Below are positions 8,764 through 18,402 of a stretch of 64,000 nucleotides of DNA, one piece after another. The notes beneath the pieces were generated by a model, which saw nothing but the letters and a program-made list of their open reading frames with translations, was not told the DNA's origin and made no database searches. A program made the translations under genes and the position numbers. Position 1 is the first letter of the stretch. Every line of letters begins with the position of its first letter. The stretch comes from Diaphorobacter ruginosibacter (GTDB lineage: Bacteria > Pseudomonadota > Gammaproteobacteria > Burkholderiales > Burkholderiaceae_C): NCBI RefSeq assembly GCF_014395975.1, contig NZ_CP060714.1, positions 4,991,001-5,055,000 on the forward strand, written 5' to 3'.

Positions 8764-9243
8764 ATGGTACGAATTCTTGTGGCAGTGGATGGTTCGGAGT
8801 TGGCGCTGGACGCCGTGCGTCATGCCTTGACGCTCGTGGGCGAAGGGCTGAAGGCCGTGCTGGTGCTCGGCCACGTGCAGGAGGAGGCATCGTTTCTCGA
8901 GCTCGCCACACAGGGCGCCGATGCGATCGCGGAGGCCGCCGTCGAGGCCGGCAAGCACCTCACGCGGCCCGCGGAGCGCCTGGTGCGCGAGGCCAGCGTG
9001 CCGTTCGAGACCGAGATCGTGCTGGGGTCTCCCGCATCGGCACTGTGCGATCTGGCCGAGTCGCAGGGATGCGACTTCATCGTCATGGGAGCCCGCGGGC
9101 TCGGCGCCATGCGGGCCGCGGTGATGGGGTCGGTGTCGCTGGCGGTGGTGCAGCACAGCACCTTGCCCGTGCTGGTCGTCAAGCACCGCGAAGCATCGGA
9201 GGCCGACGAGATGGATGAGGACGCCCAGGACACGCAGGCCTGA
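8764..9243 (+). CDS. Universal stress protein, UspA family
   Basis: This is a single-domain 159-residue Usp protein. It starts with ILVAVDGSELALDAV and carries the ATP-binding loop GARGLGAMRAAVMGSVS, matching G-x2-G-x9-G-S. It should therefore be of the nucleotide-binding class, acting in the cytoplasm in stress tolerance. The C-terminal acidic tail (ASEADEMDEDAQ) is extra. ATG 8764 is favoured over ATG 8746 because an AAGGGA site lies just upstream and the domain begins at once. Confidence 0.9.
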   Translation: MVRILVAVDGSELALDAVRHALTLVGEGLKAVLVLGHVQEEASFLELATQGADAIAEAAVEAGKHLTRPAERLVREASVPFETEIVLGSPASALCDLAESQGCDFIVMGARGLGAMRAAVMGSVSLAVVQHSTLPVLVVKHREASEADEMDEDAQDTQA

Positions 9244-9280
9244 GACCGTACGCGGTACGTCACGCGGCCATCACCCGGGA

Positions 9281-9673
9281 TCAGGCGGCCTTGCGCATGC
9301 CCTCGTCGTGGAAGCCGCGCTGGAACTTGCCGTGCGGCAGGCTGCCGATGCGCTGGAAGGTCCGGCGGCAGTAGATGCGGCTCCACAGGCATTTGTTGAG
9401 TTCGTCCACGGGCCAGGGGCCCGAGACCACCACGAGGTCGTTGGCACGGTCGAACTCGCCCGCCGCGCGCAGGCGCCGGCGTGTGTGGGCCGCCCAGGAC
9501 TGGATCCGTGCGGGAGCTCCGTGTTCGTGGATCTCTCCGGTGCTGCGGTTGAATGCCACCGCGACGGTGTCGGTCTGGAGACGGTAGCGGCGCTCGCCGG
9601 TGACGGCGCTGGGCTCGTCGCGCAGATCGTAGAGATAGTAGCTGCCGGCCTTGAGCTGGTACTGCAGATCCAT
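9281..9673 (-). CDS. Small cytoplasmic protein of unknown function
   Basis: This 130-residue protein starts at MDLQYQLKAGSYYLYDL and has no signal peptide, membrane helix or motif that I recognise. It has two Arg/Trp-rich blocks (AHTRRRLRAAG and CLWSRIYCRRTFQRIG). The GGAGGA ribosome-binding site ten bases before ATG 9673 supports a real gene. It lies tail to tail with the universal stress protein gene and head to tail after the MarR gene. Function unknown. Confidence 0.65.
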   Translation of the reverse strand: MDLQYQLKAGSYYLYDLRDEPSAVTGERRYRLQTDTVAVAFNRSTGEIHEHGAPARIQSWAAHTRRRLRAAGEFDRANDLVVVSGPWPVDELNKCLWSRIYCRRTFQRIGSLPHGKFQRGFHDEGMRKAA

Positions 9674-9861
9674 GGCGGAATCCTCCGGGCTGAGAGAAGT
9701 AGCGACAGTTGTGCGCCGAAAGGCGTCATCCTGCGGCCAGCCTGCGGCGGCCCTGCTTCCTCTATCCATAACGCCTGTACCAGCGCGAGAAACGCTACGC
9801 ATTGTGTAGCGATGCACGGCCGTTGGCAAGCGGCCGGCCGGCAAAGTGTCAGGTACCGGCG

Positions 9862-10392
9862 TCAGGCGCCGCTGCCCTGGTCCGTGGCGCGGTCGAGCAC
9901 CTCGCGCAACTGGCCGAGCTGCGCATAGAGCTCGCGCGCACCGGCCGCACCCAGCGGCGCGAATAACTGCTCCAGCCACTTCTCGTGCTCCGCGGCCATG
10001 GTGTCGAACTGGCGCACGCCCTGGGGGGTGAGCCGCACGATCATCGAGCGCCGGTCATTCGGGTCGGCCACGCGCTCCACCCAGCCTTCGGCGACGAGCT
10101 GATCGGTCAGGCCCGTGACATTGCCTCCGGTCACCATCAGGTATTCCGACAGTGTCTTCATGCGCAGGCCCTCGGGAAACCTGCTGAGCTGAGCGAGGTA
10201 GTCGAAGCGCGAGAGCGTGGTGCCGAATTGCGCCTGCAGATGGCTGCGGATCGTCTGCTCGATCTGCGTGCTGCAGGTGAGCAGCCGCAGCCACAGGCGC
10301 ACGGCCTGGTGGTCGTCATGCGACAGGCCGGCCTCGCGGCCCGGGCGATCGGCGATGGCGGGTGCGGGAGTGTCGCGTGGGGATAGGGCCAT
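9862..10392 (-). CDS. MarR family transcriptional regulator of the anthranilate-CoA operon
   Basis: This 176-residue protein has the MarR winged helix at residues about 60-130. RFPEGLRMKTLSEYLMV is followed by TGGNVTGLTDQLVAEGWVERV (recognition helix) and then the wing DPNDRRSMIVRLTPQG. MarR proteins of aromatic CoA pathways typically repress divergent catabolic operons and release DNA on binding the CoA thioester. The gene is divergent from the 2-aminobenzoyl-CoA operon, and the 141-base gap holds a strong palindrome (10487-10503). Repression relieved by 2-aminobenzoyl-CoA is my inference. No good ribosome-binding site is seen before ATG 10392. Confidence 0.88.
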   Translation of the reverse strand: MALSPRDTPAPAIADRPGREAGLSHDDHQAVRLWLRLLTCSTQIEQTIRSHLQAQFGTTLSRFDYLAQLSRFPEGLRMKTLSEYLMVTGGNVTGLTDQLVAEGWVERVADPNDRRSMIVRLTPQGVRQFDTMAAEHEKWLEQLFAPLGAAGARELYAQLGQLREVLDRATDQGSGA

Positions 10393-10472
10393 GGTCGGAG
10401 GACGTTCGATGGAGGAGGGAAATGCAAATTGCCAATGCGGCTTCGCGGTCTCTCAGGGTTTTTTCGGATTCT

Positions 10473-10518
10473 AGCAAATCATTGAAAACTAAATAATTTA
10501 GTTCTAAAGCAATTTGCT
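10473..10518. promoter_or_regulatory. Nested palindrome in the marR/abm divergent region, candidate MarR operator
   Basis: The core AACTAAATAATTTAGTT (10487-10503) is a perfect 8-bp inverted repeat about one central base. It is embedded in an outer perfect pair, AGCAAAT (10473-10479) and ATTTGCT (10512-10518). The core has the size and A/T-rich TTTAGTT character of MarR operators and ends 30 bases before the first operon gene. Confidence 0.6.
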
Positions 10519-10533
10519 GCACGGACCGTTGCC

Positions 10534-12885
10534 ATGAAAATCGTCTGTATCGGCGGAGGACCCGCCGGCCTGTATTTCGCGCTGCTGATGAAGCAGCAGA
10601 ACCCTGATCACGAGGTCGTCGTGGTCGAGCGCAACAAGCCCTACGACACCTTCGGCTGGGGCGTGGTGTTCTCCGACGCGACCATGGACAACATGCGCGA
10701 ATGGGATCCGGTCACGGCCGCGCAGATCGAGAAGGCGTTCAACCACTGGGACGACATCGAGCTGCTGTTCAAGGGACGGACCATCCGCTCGGGCGGCCAC
10801 GGCTTCGTGGGCATCGGCAGAAAGCACCTGCTCAACATCCTGCAGGCGCGCTGCGAGGCGCTGGACGTGAAGCTGGTGTTCGAGACCGACGTGCAGTCCG
10901 ACGAGGACTACGCCGATGCCGACCTCATCATCGCCAGCGACGGCGTGAACTCGCGCATCCGCACCAAGTACCAGAGCGTGTTCAAGCCCGACATCGTCAC
11001 GCGTCCCAACCGATTCATCTGGCTTGGAACGCACAAGGTCTACGAGGCCTTCACCTTCGACTTCGTGCGCACCGAGCACGGCTGGTTCCAGGCGCACATC
11101 TACAAGTTCGACGACAACACGTCGACCTTCATCGTCGAGACCACCGAGGAAACCTGGAAGGCGAGCGGCCTTGACCAGGCCGATCAGGAACAATCCATCG
11201 CCTTCTGCGAGAAGATCTTCGCGGACAACCTGCAGGGCGCGAAGCTCATGACCAATGCGCGCCATCTGCGCGGCAGCGCGTGGATCAACTTCCAGCGCGT
11301 GGTGTGCGAGCAGTGGTGGCTCAGGAACCCCCGGGACAGCTACGTGGTGCTGATGGGTGACGCGGTGCACACGGCGCATTTCGCGATCGGCTCGGGCACC
11401 AAGCTTGCGATCGAGGATGCCATCGAGCTTGCGCGCCAGTTCAAGCTGCACGGCGCGGTGGCCGGCAAGGCGCAGATCCCCGAAGTGCTTGCCGCCTACC
11501 AGGAGGCGCGGCGCGTGGAGACGCTGCGCATCCAGAACGCCGCGTGGAACGCGATGGAGTGGTTCGAGGTCTGCGGCAGGCGCTACTGCGACCAGCTGGC
11601 GCCCGAGCAGTTCATGTACTCCATGCTCACGCGCAGCCAGCGCATCAGCCATGAGAACCTGCGGCTGCGCGATGCGGGCTGGCTCGGTGGCTACGAGAAA
11701 TGGCTGGCCGAGGAAAACGGCGTTCCCGTGCAGGACGGCGGCAAGGCGCCGCCGCCGATGTTCCTGCCCTACACGCTGCGCGGCCTGACGCTCAAGAACC
11801 GTATCGTCGTCTCGCCGATGGCGCAGTATTCCGCCGTCGATGGCGTGCCGGGCGACTACCACCTCGTGCACCTCGGCGCACGCGCCATGGGCGGCGCGGG
11901 GCTGGTGTTTGCCGAGATGGCCTGCGTGAGCCCCGAGGGCCGCATCACGCCCGGCTGCCCGGGAACCTATTCGCAGGAACAGAAGGCCGCATGGAAGCGC
12001 ATTGCGGACTGGATCCACGCGCACACCGACGCCAAGTTCGCGATGCAGATCGGCCATGCGGGAGCGAAGGCCTCGACACGCCTTGCGTGGGACGGCACGG
12101 ACCTGCCGCTCACCGAAGGCAACTGGCCCATCATGGCGGCGTCGGAGCAGCAATACCTGGAAGGTGTGAGCCAGACATCGAAGGCCATGACGCGCGCCGA
12201 CATGGATCTCGTGAAGCAGCAATTCGTCGATGGCGCCCGCATGGCGGCCGACATCGGCGCGGACTGGCTCGAACTGCACTGCGCGCACGGCTACCTGCTG
12301 TCCGCCTTCATCTCGCCGCTGACCAACCACCGTACCGATGAATATGGCGGCAGCCTCGACAACCGCCTGCGCTATCCGCTCGAGGTCTTCCACGCCGTGC
12401 GCGCCGTGTGGCCCGAGGATCGCCCCATGTCGGTACGGATCTCCGCGCACGATTGGGTTCCGGGCGGCATCACGCCGGATGACGCGGTGCTGATCGCCAA
12501 GGCGTTCAAGGATGCGGGCGCCGACCTGATCGATTGCTCATCGGGCCAGGTCAGCAAGCAGGAAAAGCCCGTATTCGGCCGCATGTTCCAGACGCCGTTC
12601 GCCGACCGTATCCGCCAGGAGGCCGGCATCGCCACCATGGCCGTGGGAGCCATCAGCGAGGCCGACCATGCCAACAGCATCATCGCCGCCGGCCGTGCCG
12701 ACCTGTGCGCCGTCGCCCGCCCGCATCTTGCGAATCCCGCATGGACGCTCACCGAGGCGGCCAAGATCGGCTACACGCAGATCGCCTGGCCCAGGCCGTA
12801 TTTCCAGGGCAAGCGCCAGATGGAAACGCTGTTCGAGCGCGAGAAGGCGCAGCAGGCGGCGGCCACTGCCGCCGGCGCGCACTGA
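10534..12885 (+). CDS. 2-Aminobenzoyl-CoA monooxygenase/reductase (two-domain flavoenzyme)
   Basis: This is a 783-residue fusion. Residues 1 to about 390 form an FAD aromatic hydroxylase of the salicylyl-CoA 5-hydroxylase type (IVCIGGGPAGLYFALLM dinucleotide fold, GDAVHTAHFAIGSGTKLAIEDA). Residues about 405-770 form an old-yellow-enzyme/NADH:flavin oxidoreductase (TLKNRIVVSPMAQYSA, then AAAHGYLL-like LHCAHGYLLSAFISPLTN and RTDEYGGS). The known enzyme of Azoarcus evansii hydroxylates the CoA-bound aromatic ring at C5 and reduces it to a non-aromatic 2-amino-5-oxocyclohexenyl-CoA. Context (aminobenzoate-type ligase, beta-oxidation genes, RidA) supports anthranilate over salicylate, but a salicylyl-CoA role cannot be excluded. 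It is the first gene of the operon. Confidence 0.88.
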   Translation: MKIVCIGGGPAGLYFALLMKQQNPDHEVVVVERNKPYDTFGWGVVFSDATMDNMREWDPVTAAQIEKAFNHWDDIELLFKGRTIRSGGHGFVGIGRKHLLNILQARCEALDVKLVFETDVQSDEDYADADLIIASDGVNSRIRTKYQSVFKPDIVTRPNRFIWLGTHKVYEAFTFDFVRTEHGWFQAHIYKFDDNTSTFIVETTEETWKASGLDQADQEQSIAFCEKIFADNLQGAKLMTNARHLRGSAWINFQRVVCEQWWLRNPRDSYVVLMGDAVHTAHFAIGSGTKLAIEDAIELARQFKLHGAVAGKAQIPEVLAAYQEARRVETLRIQNAAWNAMEWFEVCGRRYCDQLAPEQFMYSMLTRSQRISHENLRLRDAGWLGGYEKWLAEENGVPVQDGGKAPPPMFLPYTLRGLTLKNRIVVSPMAQYSAVDGVPGDYHLVHLGARAMGGAGLVFAEMACVSPEGRITPGCPGTYSQEQKAAWKRIADWIHAHTDAKFAMQIGHAGAKASTRLAWDGTDLPLTEGNWPIMAASEQQYLEGVSQTSKAMTRADMDLVKQQFVDGARMAADIGADWLELHCAHGYLLSAFISPLTNHRTDEYGGSLDNRLRYPLEVFHAVRAVWPEDRPMSVRISAHDWVPGGITPDDAVLIAKAFKDAGADLIDCSSGQVSKQEKPVFGRMFQTPFADRIRQEAGIATMAVGAISEADHANSIIAAGRADLCAVARPHLANPAWTLTEAAKIGYTQIAWPRPYFQGKRQMETLFEREKAQQAAATAAGAH

Positions 12886-12894
12886 GGAATGCCC

Positions 12895-13686
12895 ATGAAT
12901 GAACTACACGCACCCCTTCGCGCACCCCTTGGCAACCAGCATGCGCTGGTGACCGGCGCGGGGCAGGGCATTGGCGAGGCGATCGCATGCCAGTTGCTCG
13001 CGCAGGGCGCGCGCGTCACGGTGCTGGGCAGAAGGCGGGAGCCGCTCGACGCGCTGGTGCAGGCATTCCCCGAGCGGTGCCAGGCCGTGCAGGCGGACGT
13101 GTCGAATGCCGACCAGGTGCAGGCCGCCTTCGATGCCGCGACGCAGCGCTTTGGTGCCGTGCAGATCCTCGTGAACAACGCGGGTCAGGCAGCGAGCGTC
13201 CCTTTCATGAAGATGGATGCAAGCACCTGGAGCGCAATGCTCGCGGTGAATCTCACCGGCACGATGCTGTGCATCCAGCAGGCGCTGCCCGGCATGCTGG
13301 AACTTGGCACCGGCCGCATTGTGAACGTGGCGAGCACGGCGGGGCTGAAGGGCTACGGCTATGTGTCGGCCTACTGCGCAGCCAAGCACGGCGTGATCGG
13401 CCTCACGCGCTCGCTGGCCCTGGAGCTGGCTCACAAGGGCATCACCGTGAACGCTGTCTGCCCCGGCTACACCGAGACCGACATAGTGCGCGACAGCATT
13501 GCGCGCGTGGTGCAGAAGACCGGTCGCACCGAGGAACAGGCGCGCGCCGAATTCGTCAAGGGCAACCCGCAGGGCCGATTGGTTCAGCCGCAGGAGGTGG
13601 CCGATGCCGTGCTCTGGCTGTGCGGCGCGGGTGCCTCGGCCATCACGGGGCAAAGCATCGCGGTCGCCGGCGGCGAGGTGATGTGA
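12895..13686 (+). CDS. Short-chain dehydrogenase (3-hydroxyacyl-CoA dehydrogenase type)
   Basis: This is a 263-residue classical SDR. It has the NAD(P)-binding TGAGQGIGEA, the NNAG motif (VNNAGQA), and the catalytic Ser...Tyr-x3-Lys in ASTAGLKGYGYVSAYCAAK. In this operon it most likely oxidises a 3-hydroxyacyl-CoA formed after hydration of the ring-derived enoyl-CoA. ATG 12895 is chosen over ATG 12889 because the GAGGA site at 12884-12888 would abut the earlier start. It begins nine bases after the monooxygenase gene, so co-translation is likely. Confidence 0.88.
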   Translation: MNELHAPLRAPLGNQHALVTGAGQGIGEAIACQLLAQGARVTVLGRRREPLDALVQAFPERCQAVQADVSNADQVQAAFDAATQRFGAVQILVNNAGQAASVPFMKMDASTWSAMLAVNLTGTMLCIQQALPGMLELGTGRIVNVASTAGLKGYGYVSAYCAAKHGVIGLTRSLALELAHKGITVNAVCPGYTETDIVRDSIARVVQKTGRTEEQARAEFVKGNPQGRLVQPQEVADAVLWLCGAGASAITGQSIAVAGGEVM

Positions 13687-13720
13687 AACCCATTGCAGAA
13701 CACAAGAAAGCGAGACAGGC

Positions 13721-14581
13721 ATGAGCAGCACACAACATGAGATCGACCCGGCGCTGGTGGCGGGCAACCGCAGGCCGATGGCCGGTTACGGCGCGGAGCA
13801 TTTTCTGTGGGACGTGAAGGACGGCGTGGCCACCATCACGCTCAACCGCCCCGACCGCAAGAACCCGCTCACCTTCGCGTCGTACGCGGAGCTGCGCGAC
13901 CTGTTCCACCAGCTCAAATGGGCCAGCGACGTGCACGCCGTGGTGGTGGTGGGCGCGGGCGGCAACTTCTGCTCGGGCGGCGACGTGCATGAAATCATCG
14001 GCCCGCTCGTGCAGCTCAAGGTGCCCGAGCTGCTGATGTTCACGCGCATGACGGGCGAGCTCGTGAAGATGATGCGCGCCTGCCCCCAGCCGATCATCGC
14101 TGCCGTCGACGGCGTGTGCGCCGGCGCGGGCGCGATCATGGCGATGTCCTCCGACATGCGCCTAGGCACGGCGCGCAGCAAGACCGCATTCCTGTTCAAC
14201 CGCGTGGGCCTTGCGGGTTGCGACATGGGCGCCTGCGCCATCCTGCCGCGCCTTGTCGGCCAGGGCCGCGCGAGCGAACTGCTCTACACCGGCCGCAGCC
14301 TGGGCGGCGAAGAGGGTGAGCGCTGGGGATTCTTCAATCGCCTGTGCGAGCCGGATGCCCTGCTGGCCGATGCGCAGAAACTCGCCGCCGACCTGGTGGC
14401 GGGTCCGAGCTTTGCCAACGGCATCACCAAGACCATGCTGCACCAGGAATGGGCGATGACCATCGAGCAGGCCATCGAGGCCGAGGCACAGGCGCAGGCG
14501 ATCTGCATGCTGACCGAGGATTTCTCGCGTGCCTACCACGCGTTTGTCGCCAAGCAGAAACCTGTATTCAAAGGAAATTGA
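13721..14581 (+). CDS. Enoyl-CoA hydratase/isomerase family protein
   Basis: This 286-residue crotonase-fold protein has a VATITLNRPDRKNPLTF start and GAGGNFCSGGDVHEI as the first oxyanion loop. AVDGVCAGAGAIMAMSSDMRL is the second, and the C-terminal helix is typical of the family. In the 2-aminobenzoyl-CoA route it may hydrate an unsaturated CoA ester or hydrolytically open the six-membered ring. Ring-opening crotonases exist in related aromatic-CoA pathways, so the exact reaction is open. It lies 34 bases after the SDR and one base before the acyl-CoA dehydrogenase start. Confidence 0.88.
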   Translation: MSSTQHEIDPALVAGNRRPMAGYGAEHFLWDVKDGVATITLNRPDRKNPLTFASYAELRDLFHQLKWASDVHAVVVVGAGGNFCSGGDVHEIIGPLVQLKVPELLMFTRMTGELVKMMRACPQPIIAAVDGVCAGAGAIMAMSSDMRLGTARSKTAFLFNRVGLAGCDMGACAILPRLVGQGRASELLYTGRSLGGEEGERWGFFNRLCEPDALLADAQKLAADLVAGPSFANGITKTMLHQEWAMTIEQAIEAEAQAQAICMLTEDFSRAYHAFVAKQKPVFKGN

Positions 14582-14582
14582 C

Positions 14583-15746
<1,164 letters not shown>

Positions 15747-15779
15747 CGTCGTTTCACCAGTCCGCGAGAGGTCGCCAAC

Positions 15780-17411
15780 ATGCCGTCATCTTCATTCACC
15801 GCGCACATCGATACCTTTGCCGCAGACCACTTGCCGCCTGCGGACCAGCAGCCCGACTATGTGTTCGACCTGCCCGAGTTGCAGTTCCCCGAGCATTTGA
15901 ACTGCGCTGCCGAACTGCTGGACCGCCATGTGCGCGAAGGCCGTGGCGACCGCCCCTGCGTGCGCGCGCCGGGCCTCAGCTGGAGCTACGCACAGTTGCT
16001 TGAGCAGGCCAACCGCATCGCGAACGTGCTGGTGAACGAGATGGGCCTCGTGCCCGGCAATCGGGTGCTGCTGTTCGGACCGAACAATCCGATGATGGTG
16101 GCAAGCTGGTTTGGCGTGGTGAAGGCCGGAGGCATTGCGGTGGCCGCCATGCCGCTGCTGCGCGCCAAGGAGCTGTCGACCATCGCGGACATCGCACGCA
16201 TCAGCCATGCGCTGTGCGACAACGCCTTGCGTGCCGAGGCCGAAGCGGCCATGCAGAAGTCGCCGGCACTCACGCAGATGCGGTTCTTCAACGTTCCGGA
16301 CGATCCTCGCTCGCTGGAGGCGCTGATGCAGCAGGCATCGCCGGATTTCACCAACGTGGACACGGCGGCCACCGACACCTGCCTGCTCGGCTTCACGTCG
16401 GGCACCACGGGGATTCCCAAGGCCACCATGCATTTCCATCGCGACGTGATGGCCGTGTGTGCCTGCTGGCCGCGGCATGTGCTGCAGGCGAATGCGGACG
16501 ACGTGTTCATCGGCAGCCCTCCGATCGCCTTCACGTTCGGCCTGGGCGGACAGGTGCTGTTCCCGATGTCGATCGGTGCGTCGATGGTGCTGCTGGAAAA
16601 GGCCGGGCCGCAGCAACTGGGCGAAGGGCTGGAGCAGTACGGAGCGACGGTGATGTTCACCGCACCCACCTCCTACCGCGCGATGGCCCCCTACGGTGAT
16701 CGCATTCGAGCGACCCGGCTGCGCAAGTGCGTATCGGCCGGCGAAGCGCTGAATGCCTCCACGCGCGCGCTGTGGAAGAGCAGCACGGGCATCGAGATCA
16801 TCGACGGCATCGGCTCGACCGAAATGCTGCACATCTTCATCTCGCACCGCGAAGATGAAGCCCGCCCGGGAGCCACCGGCAAGGCGGTTCCGGGCTACGA
16901 GGCGCGTGTGATCGACGAGGACGGCAACGAGGTCGCAGCGGGCACCGTGGGCCGCCTGGCGGTGAGAGGCCCGACCGGTTGCCGCTACCTCGATGACGAG
17001 CGCCAGAAGAAATACGTGCAGGGTGGCTGGAATCTCACGGGCGATGCCTATCTGATGGATGCCGACGGCTATTTCATCTACCAGGCGCGCACCGACGACA
17101 TGATCATCTCGGCGGGCTACAACATTGCGGCTCCCGAGGTGGAGGATGCGCTCATGGCGCACGAGGCCGTGGCCGAATGCGCGGTGATCGGCGTGCCCGA
17201 TGCGGAGCGCGGCCAGATCGTCAAGGCCTTCATCGTATTGGCGCCGGCCTTCAAGGAGCGCGGCGACGACGCCATGGCGAAGGCATTGCAGGAATTCGTC
17301 AAGCAGACGGTCGCGCCCTACAAGTATCCGCGCGCCGTGCAGTTCGTGGCGCAATTGCCGCGCACGGCCACGGGCAAGCTGCAGCGCTTCAAGCTGCACG
17401 AGGCGTCATGA
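15780..17411 (+). CDS. abmG: 2-Aminobenzoate-CoA ligase (benzoate-CoA ligase family)
   Basis: This 543-residue acyl-adenylate-forming ligase activates anthranilate with ATP and CoA to 2-aminobenzoyl-CoA, the entry step of this route. The P-loop-like motif is TSGTTGIPKATMHFHRD, and DGIGSTEMLHIF is the A5 motif. TGDAYLMDADGYFIYQARTDDMI carries the A7/A8 hinge, and the C-terminal catalytic lysine lies in PRTATGKLQRFKL. The family resembles benzoate- and 2-aminobenzoate-CoA ligases. Substrate choice rests on neighbours (MarR, two-domain monooxygenase/reductase). The stop overlaps the thioesterase start (ATGA). Confidence 0.85.
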   Translation: MPSSSFTAHIDTFAADHLPPADQQPDYVFDLPELQFPEHLNCAAELLDRHVREGRGDRPCVRAPGLSWSYAQLLEQANRIANVLVNEMGLVPGNRVLLFGPNNPMMVASWFGVVKAGGIAVAAMPLLRAKELSTIADIARISHALCDNALRAEAEAAMQKSPALTQMRFFNVPDDPRSLEALMQQASPDFTNVDTAATDTCLLGFTSGTTGIPKATMHFHRDVMAVCACWPRHVLQANADDVFIGSPPIAFTFGLGGQVLFPMSIGASMVLLEKAGPQQLGEGLEQYGATVMFTAPTSYRAMAPYGDRIRATRLRKCVSAGEALNASTRALWKSSTGIEIIDGIGSTEMLHIFISHREDEARPGATGKAVPGYEARVIDEDGNEVAAGTVGRLAVRGPTGCRYLDDERQKKYVQGGWNLTGDAYLMDADGYFIYQARTDDMIISAGYNIAAPEVEDALMAHEAVAECAVIGVPDAERGQIVKAFIVLAPAFKERGDDAMAKALQEFVKQTVAPYKYPRAVQFVAQLPRTATGKLQRFKLHEAS

Positions 17412-17881
17412 CGACGGATGTCCACAACGCGCATGGTTCAGCGCACGGTTGCGCGCGCCGCTTCGTGCGCCCGGTGCCGATCCGCTTCGCGCATTGCGAC
17501 CCTGCGGGGATCATCTTCTTTCCGCAGTATCTGGTGCTGTTCAACGGCCTGGTCGAGGATTGGTTCAACGACGGCCTGCAGGTGCCCTATGCGGATCTGA
17601 TCGGCGTGCAGCGCACGGGCCTGCCCATCGTGCACCTCGAGTGCGATTTCCGCGCCATCACACGCATGGGCGAGACGGTGAATTTCGAGCTGTCCGTCCA
17701 CAAGCTCGGCACGCGCTCGCTCACGCTCGACATGGCATGCCACGGTGCGGACGGCGAGCTGCGCGTGCGCGCGCAGAAGGTGCTGGTGTTCACCGACCTG
17801 GACACCCATGCAGCCATCGCCGCGCCCGAGCGGGTGCGCCATGCAATCACGCGCTGGATGCAGGCGACCGCCCAGGCCTGA
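17408..17881 (+). CDS. Acyl-CoA thioesterase, 4-hydroxybenzoyl-CoA type
   Basis: This is a 157-residue hotdog-fold protein. The motif RFAHCDPAGIIFFPQYL contains the catalytic aspartate of 4-hydroxybenzoyl-CoA thioesterases. In an aromatic-CoA operon such an enzyme usually rescues CoA from dead-end thioesters, for example non-productive 2-aminobenzoyl-CoA. ATG 17408 overlaps the ligase stop by four bases, so the two are translationally coupled. The upstream in-frame extension lies inside the ligase gene. Confidence 0.87.
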   Translation: MTTDVHNAHGSAHGCARRFVRPVPIRFAHCDPAGIIFFPQYLVLFNGLVEDWFNDGLQVPYADLIGVQRTGLPIVHLECDFRAITRMGETVNFELSVHKLGTRSLTLDMACHGADGELRVRAQKVLVFTDLDTHAAIAAPERVRHAITRWMQATAQA

Positions 17882-17918
17882 CGGATGGATGAACGATTTG
17901 GAAGAAGAAGGAAGACAG

Positions 17919-18335
17919 ATGACCACTACCACCCCTCCCCACGCCCAGGTTCTGTTGCCGCAGGGCTGGCCTCGTCCCAAGGGCTATGCCAATGGTGTCG
18001 CGGCGCGCGGCCGCACGGTGTTCGTGGCCGGAATGATCGGCTGGGACTCCCAGGGCCAGTTCCAGACCGACGACTTTGCCGCCCAGGTACGCCAGGCGTT
18101 GCAGAACGTGGTGGATGTGCTCAGGGAGGGTGAGGCAGGGCCGGAGCACATCATGCGCATGACCTGGTACATCACCGACAAGCGCGAGTACCTGGCCGCG
18201 CAGGCCGACATCGGCAGGGCGTTTCGCGAGGTCATCGGCAACTTCAACATTGCGATGACGGCGGTACAGGTGGCCGCGCTGATCGAGGACCGCGCGAAGG
18301 TGGAGATCGAGTGCACGGCGGTGGTGCCCGACTGA
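17919..18335 (+). CDS. RidA/YjgF family enamine-imine deaminase
   Basis: This 138-residue RidA-fold protein has PKGYANGVAARGRTVFVAGMIGWD, then TWYITDKREYLA and a C-terminal DRAKVEIECTAVV block with the conserved arginine. RidA proteins hydrolyse reactive enamine/imine intermediates to ketone plus ammonia. As the last gene of the anthranilate-CoA operon it is well placed to release the amino nitrogen from the dearomatised enamine product of the monooxygenase/reductase, which is inference from chemistry and position. ATG 17919 has AAGGAAG just upstream. Two earlier ATGs (17885, 17889) lack it, and 17889 adds only an acidic leader. Confidence 0.87.
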   Translation: MTTTTPPHAQVLLPQGWPRPKGYANGVAARGRTVFVAGMIGWDSQGQFQTDDFAAQVRQALQNVVDVLREGEAGPEHIMRMTWYITDKREYLAAQADIGRAFREVIGNFNIAMTAVQVAALIEDRAKVEIECTAVVPD

Positions 18336-18352
18336 TGGACCGTTGGGGGGTG

Positions 18353-18390
18353 CCTGCCTTGCTCCTCCCGGGTGGGAGATGCAGGGCAGG
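18353..18390. terminator. GC-rich hairpin in the ridA-pldA convergent gap
   Basis: CCTGCC (18353-18358) pairs with GGCAGG (18385-18390), and inside it CTCCC (18365-18369) pairs with GGGAG (18374-18378). It sits between two convergent genes, where a shared terminator is expected, but it lacks a T-run on either strand. Confidence 0.35.
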
Positions 18391-18402
18391 ACGACCGGAT
18401 CC